In this document: positions 1-13,300 of the stretch, one piece after another
How positions within the stretch are numbered: the stretch's first letter is position 1
How the letters are laid out: every line of letters begins with the position of its first letter
Assembly (NCBI GenBank): GCA_023627715.1
Contig: JAMAHW010000001.1
Span: 558,001 to 622,000 of the forward strand
DNA length: 64,000 bases
Reading direction: 5' to 3'
Source of the DNA: Periconia sp. R9002
Taxonomy: Eukaryota > Ascomycota > Dothideomycetes > Pleosporales > Periconiaceae
Made by a program: the position numbers and the translations under genes
Notes under the pieces: generated by a model
The model's input: the letters and a program-made list of their open reading frames with translations, nothing else
What the model was told of the DNA's origin: nothing
Database searches by the model: none

Positions 1-1
1 G

Positions 2-154
2 ATTGACACATCGGGACGCCGCATATCGGGAGGTTCAGCTAAACTATGTTTTTATACAAATCAGATATTAGACCTTTCTCCTCCGTTTGATACAATTAGT
101 CAATTATTAGTGAGTACAATAACCTCCCGATATGCAGCGTCCCGATGTGTCAAT
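2..154. mobile_element. MITE-like element with 34-bp terminal inverted repeats
   Basis: Positions 2-35 and 121-154 are reverse complements of each other over 34 bases with a single mismatch (C at position 20 against T in the partner). They enclose about 85 bp of AT-rich sequence with no coding potential. Each arm contains the heptamer ATCGGGA twice, about 15 bp apart, which could be repeated transposase contact sites (inference). The size (153 bp), long inverted termini and non-coding core fit a miniature inverted-repeat transposable element. The target-site duplication cannot be checked because the window starts one base before the left terminus. A large regulatory palindrome is the alternative. 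Confidence 0.75.
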
Positions 155-780
155 ACACTGTAGTTGTGAAGGGCCGCAATTCGTTGAGCGAGTTGACTTG
201 TGGACTGGACAGGGGCGGTTGTTTGGTGTGTGCAGGCCGGTAACACTGGTTGATCGAGAGGAAATGAATTGGTGCTTGGCTAATAGCGCAGGGCGTATTT
301 GTGAATTTATTTAGGAATAAATCACAGAGTGGACTCATCATACCCGTTGGAATAGTAATCAAACACTCGTAGTATGGACAAAGGCAAAGTATCTACAATG
401 ACATCGAGAAAGGGCCAGCGCATCGACCAGCGCATCGAGCGTGAAAATTCATGAGAAACACTAGCGAGCATGAGATGTCATATTTGAGTTGTCCGCCCAG
501 ACAAGGAAGAGATGATTCAATTGGTGAGCAACATAATGAGAAGCTCTGTGGTAGTCTTATCTATTCTTGCGGGTATTGGTATCATAAAAGTGCCTCCTCG
601 TTACAACACAGTAGCGTAAAGGGGCATATACTGCCCTATGTAATAGAAGTGAAAAAAAGAGGTGCAGAGAAACATAGGCAAGATAGTTTGAAAAGAAGAA
701 AATCCAAAAACTCCATATCCTTTTGCAAAACAGATCGCTTGGCGTGCTAGGCGGAACAGGCCTGAAGGCAGACCTGCTAC
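155..780. other. intergenic, no gene seen
   Basis: Sequence between the inverted-repeat element and the 3' end of the HAD hydrolase. Only short unsupported reading frames are present. It must contain the hydrolase 3' UTR and polyadenylation site, but I see no distinctive signal. Confidence 0.6.
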
Positions 781-2099
781 CTAGTCCTTCGCAAGGACGC
801 CTGTTTGCTCCATGGTCTCGCGCACAGCTTTCCGGTATTCGCGTTCGATACCATGGTTCACAGCATCGAGTACAGTGTCAACGGTGGCTCGGGGCTCGAA
901 ACGGGGCTTGGTTCCTGCTTGGAAGACACCCGTTCGCACCAAAATCGAGTACCAAGTATTCTCTGCGTGCTTGTCATATTCGTTGGTGCCACGAATGTCA
1001 CTCTCTGGCGTATCGCCAACAAAATATCTATGCAGGATTAGCTACTGAACGTTCACAAGTGATGCCGGATTTATACGTACACAGTGGAAGGAGGAGAGTC
1101 AATCCCGTGAGTATCTTTCCTCCACTCTTGGAGTAGACGAGTAGCAAACTCGAAGGTTCCCATTTGAGGCTTTCCAAATGCTGTCGTCTTGAGCTCTTTC
1201 CCAGTGACAGCCTTGAACATGGCTTCCAGGCTCACTCGCAGGGCGCCCATGCCAATGCGAGTCAAATCGTGGCTAGTGGACCATACAACATCATTGTGGC
1301 TGAAGAAAACTGGCGGACCTTCTTCGAAAGTCTCTGATCTTGTTCCAAGGTATCCATCCTTGGACATGAGAAGGTCCAAGATGATTTGCTGGTCGCTGGC
1401 CCAGTCACGTGAGTCGGCGAAGACGAAGATCGCGTCGATCTTGACCTTCGCGAAATTTCTAGCCCGCGAATTCTTCATTTCTTCTGGAGTCAGTTTCCTG
1501 AAGGGCGTGGTATCCGCATTGTCTTTGATGATATCTCCGGGTGTGACGACGTCTTTGAACCCATAGCCTTCGGCAACGATGCGGCACTTTTCACCTTCGC
1601 CTCCGACTACGAGGACAGTGTTGTATTTCTCAGCCATCTCTCGCATGGGAGTGTGGCCGCAAATGAACTGGCCTGGGGAAACCTCGATTTCAAGTTGCTC
1701 GCTCAGTTGTGCACAACGTTCAGCCTCGGTCTTCCCACCACCATTGGTGACAAAAATATAGGGGACTTTGATACCATACTCGTTTTCTCCGTTCAAGGCT
1801 TTCATTGCCTGAATCGCTTCCGGAATTGGCTTTCCGCCTCTGATAAGAACGCCATCAATGTCGAAGGCGAATGCGAATTTGTCTGTGGTGGTGACCTCGA
1901 CTGGGGTAGGTGGGGTTCCAGGAGTCTGAGGGGCTTCAACACGTTGCCGTGCCACTTGCATAGATGTGGCTATTTCTGAAGCCTCACTAGGAGCCATCAA
2001 ATGCTTGGGAGGTACCACAACGGTAGGACCCAACCGCATATTGCCCTGTGAGGCTTCACTTGAGGAGCCCGTAGGCAGGACAACAGAAGGGGCAGACAT
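781..2099 (-). CDS. HAD superfamily subfamily IIA hydrolase (CECR5/HDHD5, yeast YKR070W type)
   Basis: A two-exon gene: 2099-1081, intron 1080-1028 (donor GTACGT, acceptor ATAG), then 1027-781; 421 aa. The nucleophile motif FDIDGVLIRGG places the catalytic aspartates at about D80 and D82. A central VTNGGGKTE stretch is HAD motif II. The spliced product restores VYFVGDTPESDIRG (about 340-352), the C-terminal acidic motif of the IIA class. Without splicing the frame stops before this motif, which supports the intron strongly. Known family members are predicted phosphatases, often mitochondrial; the substrate is unknown. The first 70 residues are Ser/Pro/Thr-rich and variable, and may include a targeting sequence (inference). 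The ATG at 2099 is the first in frame. Confidence 0.93.
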
Positions 2100-4462
2100 G
2101 ATGGGAGCAGCGGCGAGAGGAATGCGTGGACTGGATGGAAATCACTAGCAATCAACGACTTTGGTGGTAGGGGAGTGGTGAATGTGATGCTTCGAGGACT
2201 GGAGAGGGGGGTAGGAGAGGCCTGTATTTATGCATGGAGAGGATGCGGAGAAAAATTGGAGCGTCTCCAGGTGGGCCATGAGGAGGCGGAGAGAAAATTG
2301 GGTGCTGTGGATCCCAGTGAACGTGCGGGTTTGATGGATGGGCTTACTGCATCAGAATTTCCAGGTGTTTTCTGCGCACCGCCATTTCCAGCAACTAGGC
2401 GTGCTGGATTCGTCAACGCAGACAGAGGACCCTAGACAATGCTTATCGACACAGTGATGGGCTGGTGGAGCCGGTGCGTCATTATGCTGAGGAGCTGATG
2501 ACCGGCCGGTACTTTTACCATCCAACAGAAGGTGAGGGTGGAGCGGCGGGATCCGAAGCCTGGACGGGATTGGCATGTGAAGCAGGTTGTGCTCGAGTCT
2601 GTGGCTCTGATTTGACATGGGGGCGTGGTGTGGTGTTGCAGTCAAAGTGGGTATCTTGTAAGGGTGAGGAGCATCATGCGAAGCAGCGGTATCCAAAAAG
2701 GCCAAGTAAGCCTAACCAATACATTCGGGCCCCTTGCAGGAATTGCTGTATGGATGGTACGGTACGGTACTGTATGGTTACAACTTGCCATGCGGTTGAC
2801 GGCCGCGCTCGAAAGTCGTTGGATCGGGTCGAGGGTGATGATGCAATGGCTTCGCCAAAGTATCCGTACGCGGCAAGGCTCGCGCCGCCGTCGTCGCCCT
2901 AGCCCTTAAGCAACTCTTTCAGGGTCCAGCAATATCGGGCGAGAGGGCCCTGAGATGGCTACTGATACCGATCGACATGTATCTTGCCTCGACTACCGCT
3001 GCGCGAGAATGATCCGGCTTCGCCTTCCTGCGCCAAGCTCTCCCCTCAGGCTCCCGAGCAGAGAGACGTAAACTCGGCCGCTGTAGATTGTACTTTCTTT
3101 AGAGTACAGATGCAAACAGACGAGCCGCCCGTCATTCGCCTGGTCCTGCAAATCAAACCTCAAAGGACCGTGTTTGCCGCTTTTCGCCAGCCATCTTGCT
3201 TGTTTGTATGCCATGACTCCTGCTCATTCACCCGTCCATTGATCTGCCCATCCTTCATCCTGTCCCTGCATAGCACCAAGTCCGCAAAGACTGTCTCTGC
3301 AATCCTGCCGCGGCGGTTGTTTGTTTGGGTTTCGATCGCTTCAGTCCCTCCGGATGCGCTACCAGCCAAGTAAGCAAATCCCACTTGCATGTCGCTTGAC
3401 ATCACGGCGCTTCTGCCTGCACCCCTCCAAAGTACGTATTAGGCATCTAGATTGTCTGCCAATCTACTTCTTATCATAGCACAGGGGCCAGTAATGTAAT
3501 AACAACATGTCGCGGTGAACCCTTTGGCTCAGACCGAACTGCAGGTACTGTACTGTTAAGTATTCATACACACGGTACCCATATCTTGTCCTCGTTGACT
3601 TTGAGAGGGCTTCTGCCAGTGCTTGCGGTGCCATTTCGCTTGGGTAATCGGCACCAGGCCCAGGATGGCACCTCCACAACCTCTCCACTTCTTCTCTATA
3701 CTAGAGGAGAGCCATCTGGGGATGCTATCCTAGGCTGCATATCATCACCGGCCACCGCCTCGCACTGGCATAAGCAGACGGATTCTGACGCCCGTTCTCC
3801 TAGATGCGTTGGGCCGAGGCTCGTGGGCGAACAGCGCGACAGCCGCGTTCAGCACCATGATAACTAGGTAGTAGGTACCGCATCGGTCGAGTTTGCGCGA
3901 ATTGTGCGGTGCGACAACGGATCTCAGGGCCGCTCTGTTATCACGGTATGCATATCGGGTTTCTGATGCGGCAGAGTAAGCCAATGGTCTCTCCATGACT
4001 ACAGAAATAGCGCTCATTCTGACACATACCCCAAAATGTATCCAGTTTGGTTAATTAGATGGGTGAAGGTTGAGCCAACTCCACCGCCACCATACGCAAG
4101 AGTAGCATGGCACATGTAGGTAAATGACAGCCAGAATATCTGATTCACGAATTGCGGGAAGGCTGGGAATGGCGAAAAAAAAGAAATAGAATATTCAAGC
4201 TGACGAGTGCGAGGGGAGAAGTCAAGTCGTAAAGAAATGGCGAAGGCAGGTGCGACCGGTGCGCGTAAGTCGTCGTACCTGCATGGACTAAATCATCCCA
4301 CACGTGATCTGGTGTCACCACTCGGCCGCGCGTGTACCTGGAGCCATCAATTTACGGTGCTCGGTTATGCATCTTTCATCTGACTTCCATCTACACCGAT
4401 ATACATAAGAGAGCTATCACGGGCTGATCATTACCGTCCATATCCTACAGAGCCTGCCTACC
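2100..4462. other. intergenic region between divergent genes, no gene seen
   Basis: About 2.4 kb separating the divergently transcribed HAD hydrolase (-) and the unrecognised 673-aa gene (+), so both promoters must lie here. The reading frames in it are short, overlap on both strands and show no family motif or splice-supported extension. Confidence 0.6.
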
Positions 4463-6546
4463 ATGAATTGGACTGGCGGGAGTCTTCACCGCCTCAAGAA
4501 TACAAAAAAAGGCATTGTCCAAAAGCAAAAGGCTCATTTCGCGCGAGCTCGCGCCCAGATGCACATCGGGCCACGAAGAAGCAGTCCACCAGCCCCGCCA
4601 TCTTATTTCTCCGCTGATAAAGAGTCGAAAAATAGGTGGCCATCTGGCTTCAACTCCAACGTTAACCGTACACATGATCAAACGGACCAACCAGGGAACA
4701 CCAAGCCTTCAACCTCACCGGTCGAGCAGGAGCACAGAGGTGCAGCACATGCATATAGCCCTCGTGAGGGAAATCCCGACTTACCTCATGACAGCAACGA
4801 AAGGAAATCCACGCCCGTGGCTGAATTGAGTCATGGTGAGTTGTCCTCTTACATGTACCGATGATGGTGCTTGGGGCTTACCATTATCATCATATAGATC
4901 GGAAGCGGAAAAGAGAGCGCGACGAAGTCAACTCAGCTGATACGTTGGCGACAAGGAAAAAGATGCTGCTGCGCCAACAGGATTGGGCAGGCTTGACACG
5001 CTCGAAACCCGCGCAGCTGCATACCACGTCTCCGAGAGAGAAAGAGATGATAGGGAAACGTAGAAAACCCGTGAAACCTACACAAGTTATTGAGAACAGA
5101 CCGGGGTTACGACACCAACGAATGGAAAATCGCGGGGAATTGCTATCCGTGAGTGCCACCCTGCCGAATGAGGTTGACATCCGCTTTGGAACACACGCAG
5201 TGACCACGCAGCTGAGCCCTGCACGGTCCCAGCCATCGTCGGCCCACGATTCCTTCGCTACGATGCTTTTCGATAACGATCATTGGCGTACGTCTGGCGC
5301 AGTCGACCAGAGATCTGCACAAGTCGCAGATCAGGGTTTCGTAGGGGGGCTTGCGCAACCTTTGTTGCGGAGAAATGCAATGCAGAACGTGCGAGTCGAT
5401 GACATGGATATAGCCTCTGTCGTGCCTCTGGACTCAGGTGAAGGTTTGCGAGCCGTATTATATCGTGATCCAAGAACACCAAAGCTTATCGAACATTCGG
5501 TCGCGGCCGAACCATGTGGCACGCAAGCGGACAAGCTTCCAGGCTGCCGCGTCGCGAAGCAACTGAGAGGCGCCATTCGTCCGTTGCGTTTCGATCATGA
5601 CCGGCTTTCGTGTTCGCCTTTGGGAGAGGGGAGTGGATTCCAGAGCGAAGTGATCGGTGAAACGAGTCATGCGAATGCTGTAGCTCATGCAGAGTCGTGT
5701 GAAAATGGCAAGGACGCAGAGCAATTCCGCGTCAGTATGCCACTGTCCGACCCGCACCAAGTTAGTGACCACTGCGTTTGGAAATCATTCCTCCCTGCAG
5801 ATGACAACTCCAGTACTTTGTCAGAAATAGATGCTTCCAGGCCGGGCAAAGCATATCACTACCACAGCCAGAAGCATCCGAAAGGCACACTCGCTGCACC
5901 CGAATCTTGCTCACAGGAAGCTACGCAAGGTGATGATGGGACACAAGCTGATTTGGCTCCACATGCCTCGACATCATTGCCCTCCATCACACCATACTCC
6001 GATAAGCCCACGAAACCCAACCCAAGCGACCATTGTAAGTGGAGTGGAGGTTTTATCCAAGGCCCATGCGATCAGAATGACGAGGTGGGCGAAGACGAAA
6101 TGCTATGGAAGCCGTATGTTTTCAGTAGTAACGATGCTGCAATATGCGGGTCGGAAGTTGAAGACGCAGAGATTGCGGAGAAGAAGGATAAGTCGACAAG
6201 GTCTATGAGAAGAATCGCAGCATGCAGTACGGTAAGCTCACTCAGCTCTTCACCGTTCAGGCTCATGCCTGAACTCACCGCCCGCGCAAGCGACAGTGCA
6301 CAAGATGCAGCAGCCCGCGCGCCATTTTCAACGTCTCCCAGGTCTACGTTACCAGTGAATGCTTCACCGGGGGCTGAAGCCTACCGAGCCAGGGTCTCAG
6401 ACGAGAAACTATACGAGATTGACCTTGAAGAGCAGCTCTCTGGACCATTTGACTTTGATCGGTCGCCAATGATTCGAACTTCTATCCAAAACCACTTGTC
6501 TTCTGGCACCAGCGACTTGAGCCCCACAAGTAATTCCAACTTGTAA
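4463..6546 (+). CDS. hypothetical hydrophilic protein, 673 aa
   Basis: I do not recognise this protein. The model has two exons: 4463-4835 and 4898-6546, joined across a 62-bp intron (GTGAGT ... CATATAG) whose removal fuses two open frames exactly (phase 1). The start ATG has a good context (taccATGa). The product is polar, rich in Ser, Pro, His, Arg and Asp, with no signal peptide or membrane segment. The N-terminus is basic (KNTKKGIVQKQKAHFARAR) and a KRKRER-like cluster follows the splice junction, which could act in nuclear localisation (inference). The C-terminal part alternates acidic patches and Ser-rich stretches, as in disordered regulatory proteins. It may be a lineage-specific nuclear protein, but no function can be assigned. 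Confidence 0.6.
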
Positions 6547-8879
6547 CGTTCGATTACGGCGAGATGAATGATTTGGTTGCCATGACTATCAATTCGCGCC
6601 CAGTACAAGTGAGTGGCGAATGTATCCATTCGTATTTTTTTCCAAGTAGGAGGGTGTATGCGTAAATTTTGCACGTTACAAGCGATCTTTCTACATACTT
6701 GTGCATGGCCACGGCAGCATCCAGCCCGTTCCTTTCGGCACTTGTCGAATTCATCGTCGCGTGTATTAACCTTTTGGGTGATGATCGGAACAAAGAAGAT
6801 GCATGCAAGCAGTGGCAATGACAATGCACGTACGGTTTTACAGTGGAGGTCTGGGAGGCCTGGTGAGATCAGCTCGAACGCATAGGATATGTAGAGGAAG
6901 CTTCTTTGGGCATTCTGAGCACGGTCACCGTATCCATTGGCTCTGGACGTTGGTGATTTGTAAAGATAGTGGAAGGTTTCGGGTGTATCTCGCAAACACA
7001 CATGGAAACGCCCATAAGAAATTGCTGTATGCAGTAGAGCAAGGCGGCGATCTGAAAGCAAGGGCTCACCGACACTCGAGTCTCAAGGGGAAGTTCAGTT
7101 TGAACCCTGACGGGGCGTCTACCTCGCCGCTGTCATGCATGTCATGTTCTGTTAGCGAGGCCTCGGGGCATGGAAAGATACGTGCGAGCCCTATAATCGG
7201 CCTATTATTTTAGGCGTGCAACGCCTAGAGGCTAGGATGCAAGCGAAACGGAGTACTGCGTAGTACGTCTGTACTATGAGCAGATGCAGACAAGTTATGG
7301 ATGCCACGAGCAGTGATGGGAAGGATGTCGAGTCCAAGAGATGGATTGGTTGTCAGACGGCGGAAATCAAGCCGCCCACAGACCATGTGATGTCGCCGGG
7401 GGATACCCTGAAGGTGCTGTGTCGCCCAAGAATAGGCACAACGACCGAGATGTGGGGAATGCGGTTTCTGATTCGTGGAGGAAGCTGGCAAAGAAGGATG
7501 CGATTCCTTCGCTGGGGAAAACACAGGCTTCCAGAAGAAGCTTCGAAGGCGCACGCTGAGGCCGTGTCACGCGATTACTCACAGGATTTGCGCTGCGCTG
7601 CATTCACGTATCTCTGCGCCATTGACGGTGCAATCTGCGTGTTAACCTCTCTGGTTGGCACGGTCTCATGTTTTTTTTGGACCGAGAGTGTCGGGACGAT
7701 TGGGGAAACGTCGGTAGGTACGGTGGGGTGTCAAACCTGCGTGGTGGAGATGTTTCCGTTGATTTCCCCCTGATGGCGATCCACTACTGTACCAAACAAC
7801 CGGTGGTCGATACGGTGTGCAGTAGTGCGGATACTATCTTTGTACTCTCTGTACCGTTTACATGTACCAGTGCACGTTATATAGACTTCATGTTTACATC
7901 AGGCGAGGAGGAAGGGCTTGTTGAGCGGCTAGCTGAGGGTTTTACGGGTACGACAAGAGTGACTTGAGTGAGTAGCCCCCAACATGGAGGGAACCACTCG
8001 GAGAAAGAGCAGGCCAAGGGGGACACGGGAGCGAATACTACGTACCTAGCTAGGCGACGCGGTGCTGACCTCAGCTTGGAATGGAGACTGGGTGTGAGGC
8101 TGTACGCAGCGACCAATCAAGTGAGGCGCGGGACGCCGTTTGCGAGCCATTCAGAAGCGAGGAGGGTAAAAAATAACAAAATGGGTCATAAGTAGGTAGG
8201 GAGAGGATAAAGGTCGGTGAGGACAAGGCAGGGCAACAGCAAAATAAGGATTGGCATGTATCTCTGGCGGCGGGTGGGACGGTAGGGCTAGCGTGGGCAG
8301 AGCATTGAAGGTTTCGGCAAGGTCGGGGCGCAGGCGTGCACTTGGCTGGAGGAGGTTAGGGAGAGACGGAGGGAGCAGTTGTTGTTCTTTTTTTCTGGGT
8401 CGAGGGAGCGAGGAGAGGGAACGAGGGAAGCAAGCCAGCCACGGGGCGTTGTGGGGACTGTGAAAGAGAGTTTAGAGTTGGCTGGGGGAGGTGGAAGGGC
8501 CGGAAGGAACGGCATTGGCAGTTGGTGTTGGCATTGGGGTTGGCAGCAGCGTACACCAAGTGCAATGCAAAAGGGCATCCAGGCAGCAGGGGGGAGAGAG
8601 AGGCACACGATGGATCGGGCTACCAATGAAGGGAGCGACCGCCATGACGGCGCGCGACGTTTCATGAGGATGGGACCCGCTATGGTGGGCAGTCGAAACA
8701 AAGGGCGGTCGACGGCGGGCGGTGTATGGTCGGGCGAGTCGACTGCACAATACACGGCCACACAGGCAGGACGTTAGGCTAGCGAAGCCGGCTCGCCTCA
8801 GTGGTATTGTAATGACGATTGCGCCTGAGCTAGCCAGCTAGCCAGGTCTACCCCAATTCCCTTTTTTGATTTGGCCGAG
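6547..8879. other. intergenic region, purine-rich segment
   Basis: No convincing gene. From about 8200 to 8770 the plus strand becomes markedly G/A-rich (runs such as ggagaggg). The long minus-strand frame over it is Pro/Ser-rich and is best explained by this composition. The region holds the 3' flank of the upstream gene and the distal promoter of the phospholipase C gene. Confidence 0.55.
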
Positions 8880-10352
8880 GGAAGAGGAGCTGAATGATTG
8901 AGTCCCAAACTCTGTACCTCGCTCGTTATTTTAGCACTCACGCCAGTGGGCTATCCATGCCAAGCCCCGTTGTCGTTGCGCTTGCCCCCGGCCATGGACA
9001 CTGGCTGCGTTGTGACTGTCTGTCTACCCACTCCCTCACTCACTACCCACCTGGGCAGTATCTAACCTACCACTCTCCTCATACCATGCCATGGCCCGTC
9101 CCCCTTTGCGCCCCATGGTACCCTTCCCTCTTTTCTCCGAGTCGACTCGTCTTCTACTTGTACCAACTTTATATCCCCAAATCCCCCGGCTCAGCGACCT
9201 CTTGCATTCCTCATCCAAATTTCGACATCATCATACCCGTCACATCACCTCCATCACATCACCGCCTCGCGACCTGATCGGCCTACCCTGGACCAGCCAT
9301 TGACCCTCTCCCACTTCCGCAATCCTTCCCGTTCTGTCCTCTTCTGTCCTGTTCTGTACGGTGCGGAACACGACACCGCGAGCGCGCGGCAGATAGAATA
9401 CACACCCAGGCAGATTACTCGGTCGGCAGCCAACACCAAACTACACCACCCGCTTGTGCAGCAGTCCACTTCTTGCAGAGGCTTGCAGTTCGCTTTGCAG
9501 CCAACCGCCCCCCACACGCTATCCCTCGCGTACCCTCGTGCGCTCGTGTGCTGCCTGCTTCTTGCTCGTTGTTGCTACCGCTACACCTACAGCTAACCAC
9601 AGCTACAGCTGCTGTGCCTTGTGCCTTCGTCTTGGCCCCAAGGGTTACAAGGGATTGATACAGTTACGCTTCAGCCAAACGCACCCACGCCCGCCCGCCC
9701 GCTCAGATCCCCCTGCTCTTTTTTCCCCACCTGCAGTTACCTTAAACTGCGTTTGCATCTGCATCTGCATCTGCATCGCGCACACGCAAGCAATAGCCTT
9801 CGTGCAGCCTGCCAGCTGACTGCGTGCGTCCGGCCGTCATACTCGCTGTCGTTGCCCTGGAGCTTATTGTTTTTTTTTTATCCCGCCGTTGGATTCTCTC
9901 TTCGCGCATCGCGCTTCACTTCCCAGCTACCCTGGAACGCATGCCTGGTTGCCGTGTCTAGGTAGAACCGCGACAACAGCCACAAACAACCCACGGCCGC
10001 GACCCACCCTCCTTCTTGCTTGTCCACCGACTTACCCTCTCTTTCCCTCCCATTCAGTCATCCACCCTCTCTACCACTCCACATCCTTCCTTCCACTACC
10101 GCAACCAGGCGCCCCCTCTCATTCATAAGCACGGCTCCCGCGCCTCAGGCTCAATCTCAGCACTTCCCCAAGCTGTGCACGTGTCCAACCTTGTATACGT
10201 TCAACAGCCTGTTCTGATTCACCATCACCACCAACAAGTCTCACGCCATGTCGAATTGCCCTACTTGAACATTTCCGCTCCTCGTCCTTCAATTGTCATC
10301 GTAGTCTCACCATCTCCTTCTCAACTTCGTTAAAACAACCCTCAACCTCAAC
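8880..10352 (+). promoter_or_regulatory. pyrimidine-rich promoter and leader of the phospholipase C gene
   Basis: About 1.45 kb upstream of the PLC start is strongly C/T-rich on the coding strand, with many CCT/CTC/TTCC runs and CACC stretches, becoming most regular near the ATG. Pyrimidine-rich tracts are typical of fungal core promoters and 5' UTRs of constitutively expressed genes. A (GCATCT)4 hexanucleotide repeat lies near 9755-9777. Several upstream ATGs (for example 9096, 10248) open short frames that could act as upstream ORFs if the transcript starts early. The transcription start is not identifiable. Confidence 0.5.
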
Positions 10353-13300
10353 ATGTCCCGCCCCACCATGCCCTCTCCGCAGCCCTCGTACTCGAGGGCT
10401 ATCAACATACCCTCCTCTCGCACCAGTCCCTCCGCCTCTCATTTCGGAAACCCCAGCCTCGAGCCCACCCCCGAGGGTGCCATGGTCCCCCTGTCCAGCA
10501 ACTCATTACCCGCTGTTCCCTCCTACCTGCTCCCGGACGCCCTACTTCCGCCCCCCATGAGCCAGCCTCCAACTTCCACCCCTTCCGCCATGGTCGAAGC
10601 CCTCAGCAAAGGTCCCGGTCTAATACGGAGAGTCAGCCGTGGTGCTCAGGGGATTCCGAGCAAATTCCGCCGCAACGGCTCCAATGCTCAGCGTGACAAA
10701 AGTTCTGGCCCTGTCATCATGCGTAGACGCAGTGACAGCAGATCTGCTGTGGATGCCGCCCACGATCTCTCCGACTTTGAAGCCTACAGCTTCGAAGACG
10801 AAATTGCCGTCGACGAAGACGGCGAGCATGTCGATTCCCTGGGCATGATGCTCAAAAAACCCCCTGTCAGCTCCATCCCATCCCTGACCGTAGAAGCACC
10901 CACCCGCAATTTGCGGTTAGAGCAAGGCACCGTGCTCAAGAAGATCACAAAGGGACGCAGCAAAGACATCACACTGCGCCTGGATGTAGACTCAGCCAAG
11001 GTGTACTGGGATCCCAACCAGCCCTCCAAATCATTCTACATTGATGATATCAAGGAAATCAGAACAGGTGCTGATGCCAAGCATTATCGAGAAGAACTCC
11101 ACTACACGGAAGACTACGAACCCTTTTGGATGACCGTCGTCTACTCGGACAGTTTTCGCTCAAAAGGCAAAAGCAAGACCATGCACTTGATTGCACCTAA
11201 TGTGGGCATCTTCAGGATGTGGACCCAGACTCTCGACTCGGTGTCACGAGACCGCATCGACATGATGGCGGGATTGATGAGCCTCAATGAAAAGAGCGCA
11301 AAGCTGGTTTGGCAGCGCCAGATGAAGCAACGTTTCCGTGGCCAAGTTCATCTAGAAGAGCAAGAGTCTCTTGACCTCGCTGGCATCATGGAGCTGTGCC
11401 GCAGCCTGCACATCAACTCCTCCGAAGACAAAGTTCGCGCTTACTTCGATAAAGCTGATACTGCACGTACGGGTCGTCTCAACCAGGCGCAATTCTTATT
11501 TTTTGTACGCAGATTGAAAGAGCGCAAAGACGTCAAACAGATATACAAACTCTTCACGCCAGCTCCTCACACAGGCATGGACAAACAAACCTTCTTTGCC
11601 TTCCTTCAGAGGGAACAGGGTATCGATGTGGATGCTGATATCCACCACTGGACGGCCACTTTCGAAAAGTTTGCACGTGCGGGAAAACCAAAGGCAACTC
11701 CTCCTGAAGGCGGAGAGATACCGCTGCCTTTGACCATGACTTCCTTTGCTTTCCAAGCGTTTCTTGTATCCGATACCCACAACTCTATATACAATCCAAT
11801 CAGTCCTTCTCTTAAACTAGACCGTCCTCTGGGCGAGTACTTCATATCCAGCTCCCACAACACCTACCTTATGGGTCGGCAGGTTGCGGACGAGTCCAGC
11901 ACCGAAGCCTACATCACCGCTTTGCAAAAGGGCTGCAGATGTCTCGAGATCGATTGCTGGGACGGCAGCGATGGAAAACCCATCGTCACGCATGGACGCA
12001 CCTTCACCAAGAGCATCACATTCCTCGATGTGATCAAGGTCATTGACAAGTATGCTTTTATCGAGTCCGAGTACCCGCTCATTCTCTCGCTCGAGGTTCA
12101 CTGCGGTCCCGAGCAGCAGGCCATCATGGCAAAAATCATGATCGAAGAGTTCGGCAGCAAGCTTCTGGCACAACCTTTGGAGGTTGGAAAACTTGTCCTG
12201 CCATCCCCCGAAGAGCTCAAACACAAAATTCTCATCAAGGTCAAAGCCCCGGCCGAAGACCTCGACTCCAAAGCACTAGCGAGTGAGCTTACTTATCGGA
12301 GGCGTGAACGCAGCCTGAGCTCGCCCTGGTCACGACCTGTTGACTCCATGATACCAAACACACCACCCGTCTCGAGCCCCACATCCCTAAGCCCCCATGA
12401 GAGAACCAACTATTTCTGGGCACCTCCGTTGGGATCAGCAACGTCGACGACAAGTGCTGCGCTTCTAACTCCCGCTGGCTCGGCTGATGATAGCGACAGC
12501 CCCAATGGCGCGGAAGAGCCTAAAAAGAAGTCCAAGAAGTCCAAGACTAGCAACATTGTCAAAAAGTTGGGTGACCTTGGCGTGTACACCCGAGGGATGA
12601 AATTCGAAGACTTTTCCACGTCGGATTCCAAGACATACAATCATGTATTTTCCCTCAATGAACGAACTTTTGACAAGACCACCAAGAACGGTGAGCTGAA
12701 GCACTCTTTGGAAGCCCACAACATGAACTGCTTGATGCGGGTTTATCCCAGCGGGCATCGTATCAATTCTAGCAATTTCGACCCACTCAAGTCGTGGCGA
12801 CGTGGCGTGCAGATGGCTGCCCTCAATTGGCAGACCTACGATCTCGGACAACAACTTAACGAGGCCATGTTTGCTGGTGGTAACGACCGCACCGGCTATG
12901 TACTCAAGCCAGACGAGATGCGTCTCCAAAATCCAACCCCAGGTCACAGCCTGCGCAAGCTACCGAAGAAAGAGGTCAAATTCACAGTTCAAATCATCTC
13001 TGCGCAGCAATTACCCCGCCCGGGAGGATTATCAAAGGACGCCGACTTGAGCCCTGTCGTGCAGTTTGAAATGTATTGCGCGGAAGACACCGGTCCCAAT
13101 GCAACGGGTATTGGCGGACTGGATGTTTCTGCTCGCAAGGACGGATTTTCAGGCATCGGCCACCCATTGAGAAAACGAACCCGCATTGCTCAGGGAAACG
13201 GGTACAATCCTGAATTCAAAGATGAGATTGAAATGACAGTCACCACCAAATACCCGGATCTTGTCTTTGTACGCTGGACAGTCTGGAACACGGTGGATGG

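Noticed and set aside
6232..6260. possible second intron (GTAAGC ... TCAG) in the 673-aa gene
   Set aside because: The segment is shorter than a workable intron and the frame is open through it, so reading through is simpler.
8288..8761. 157-codon minus-strand Pro/Ser-rich frame
   Set aside because: It is explained by the purine-rich plus strand, and several frames are open simultaneously.
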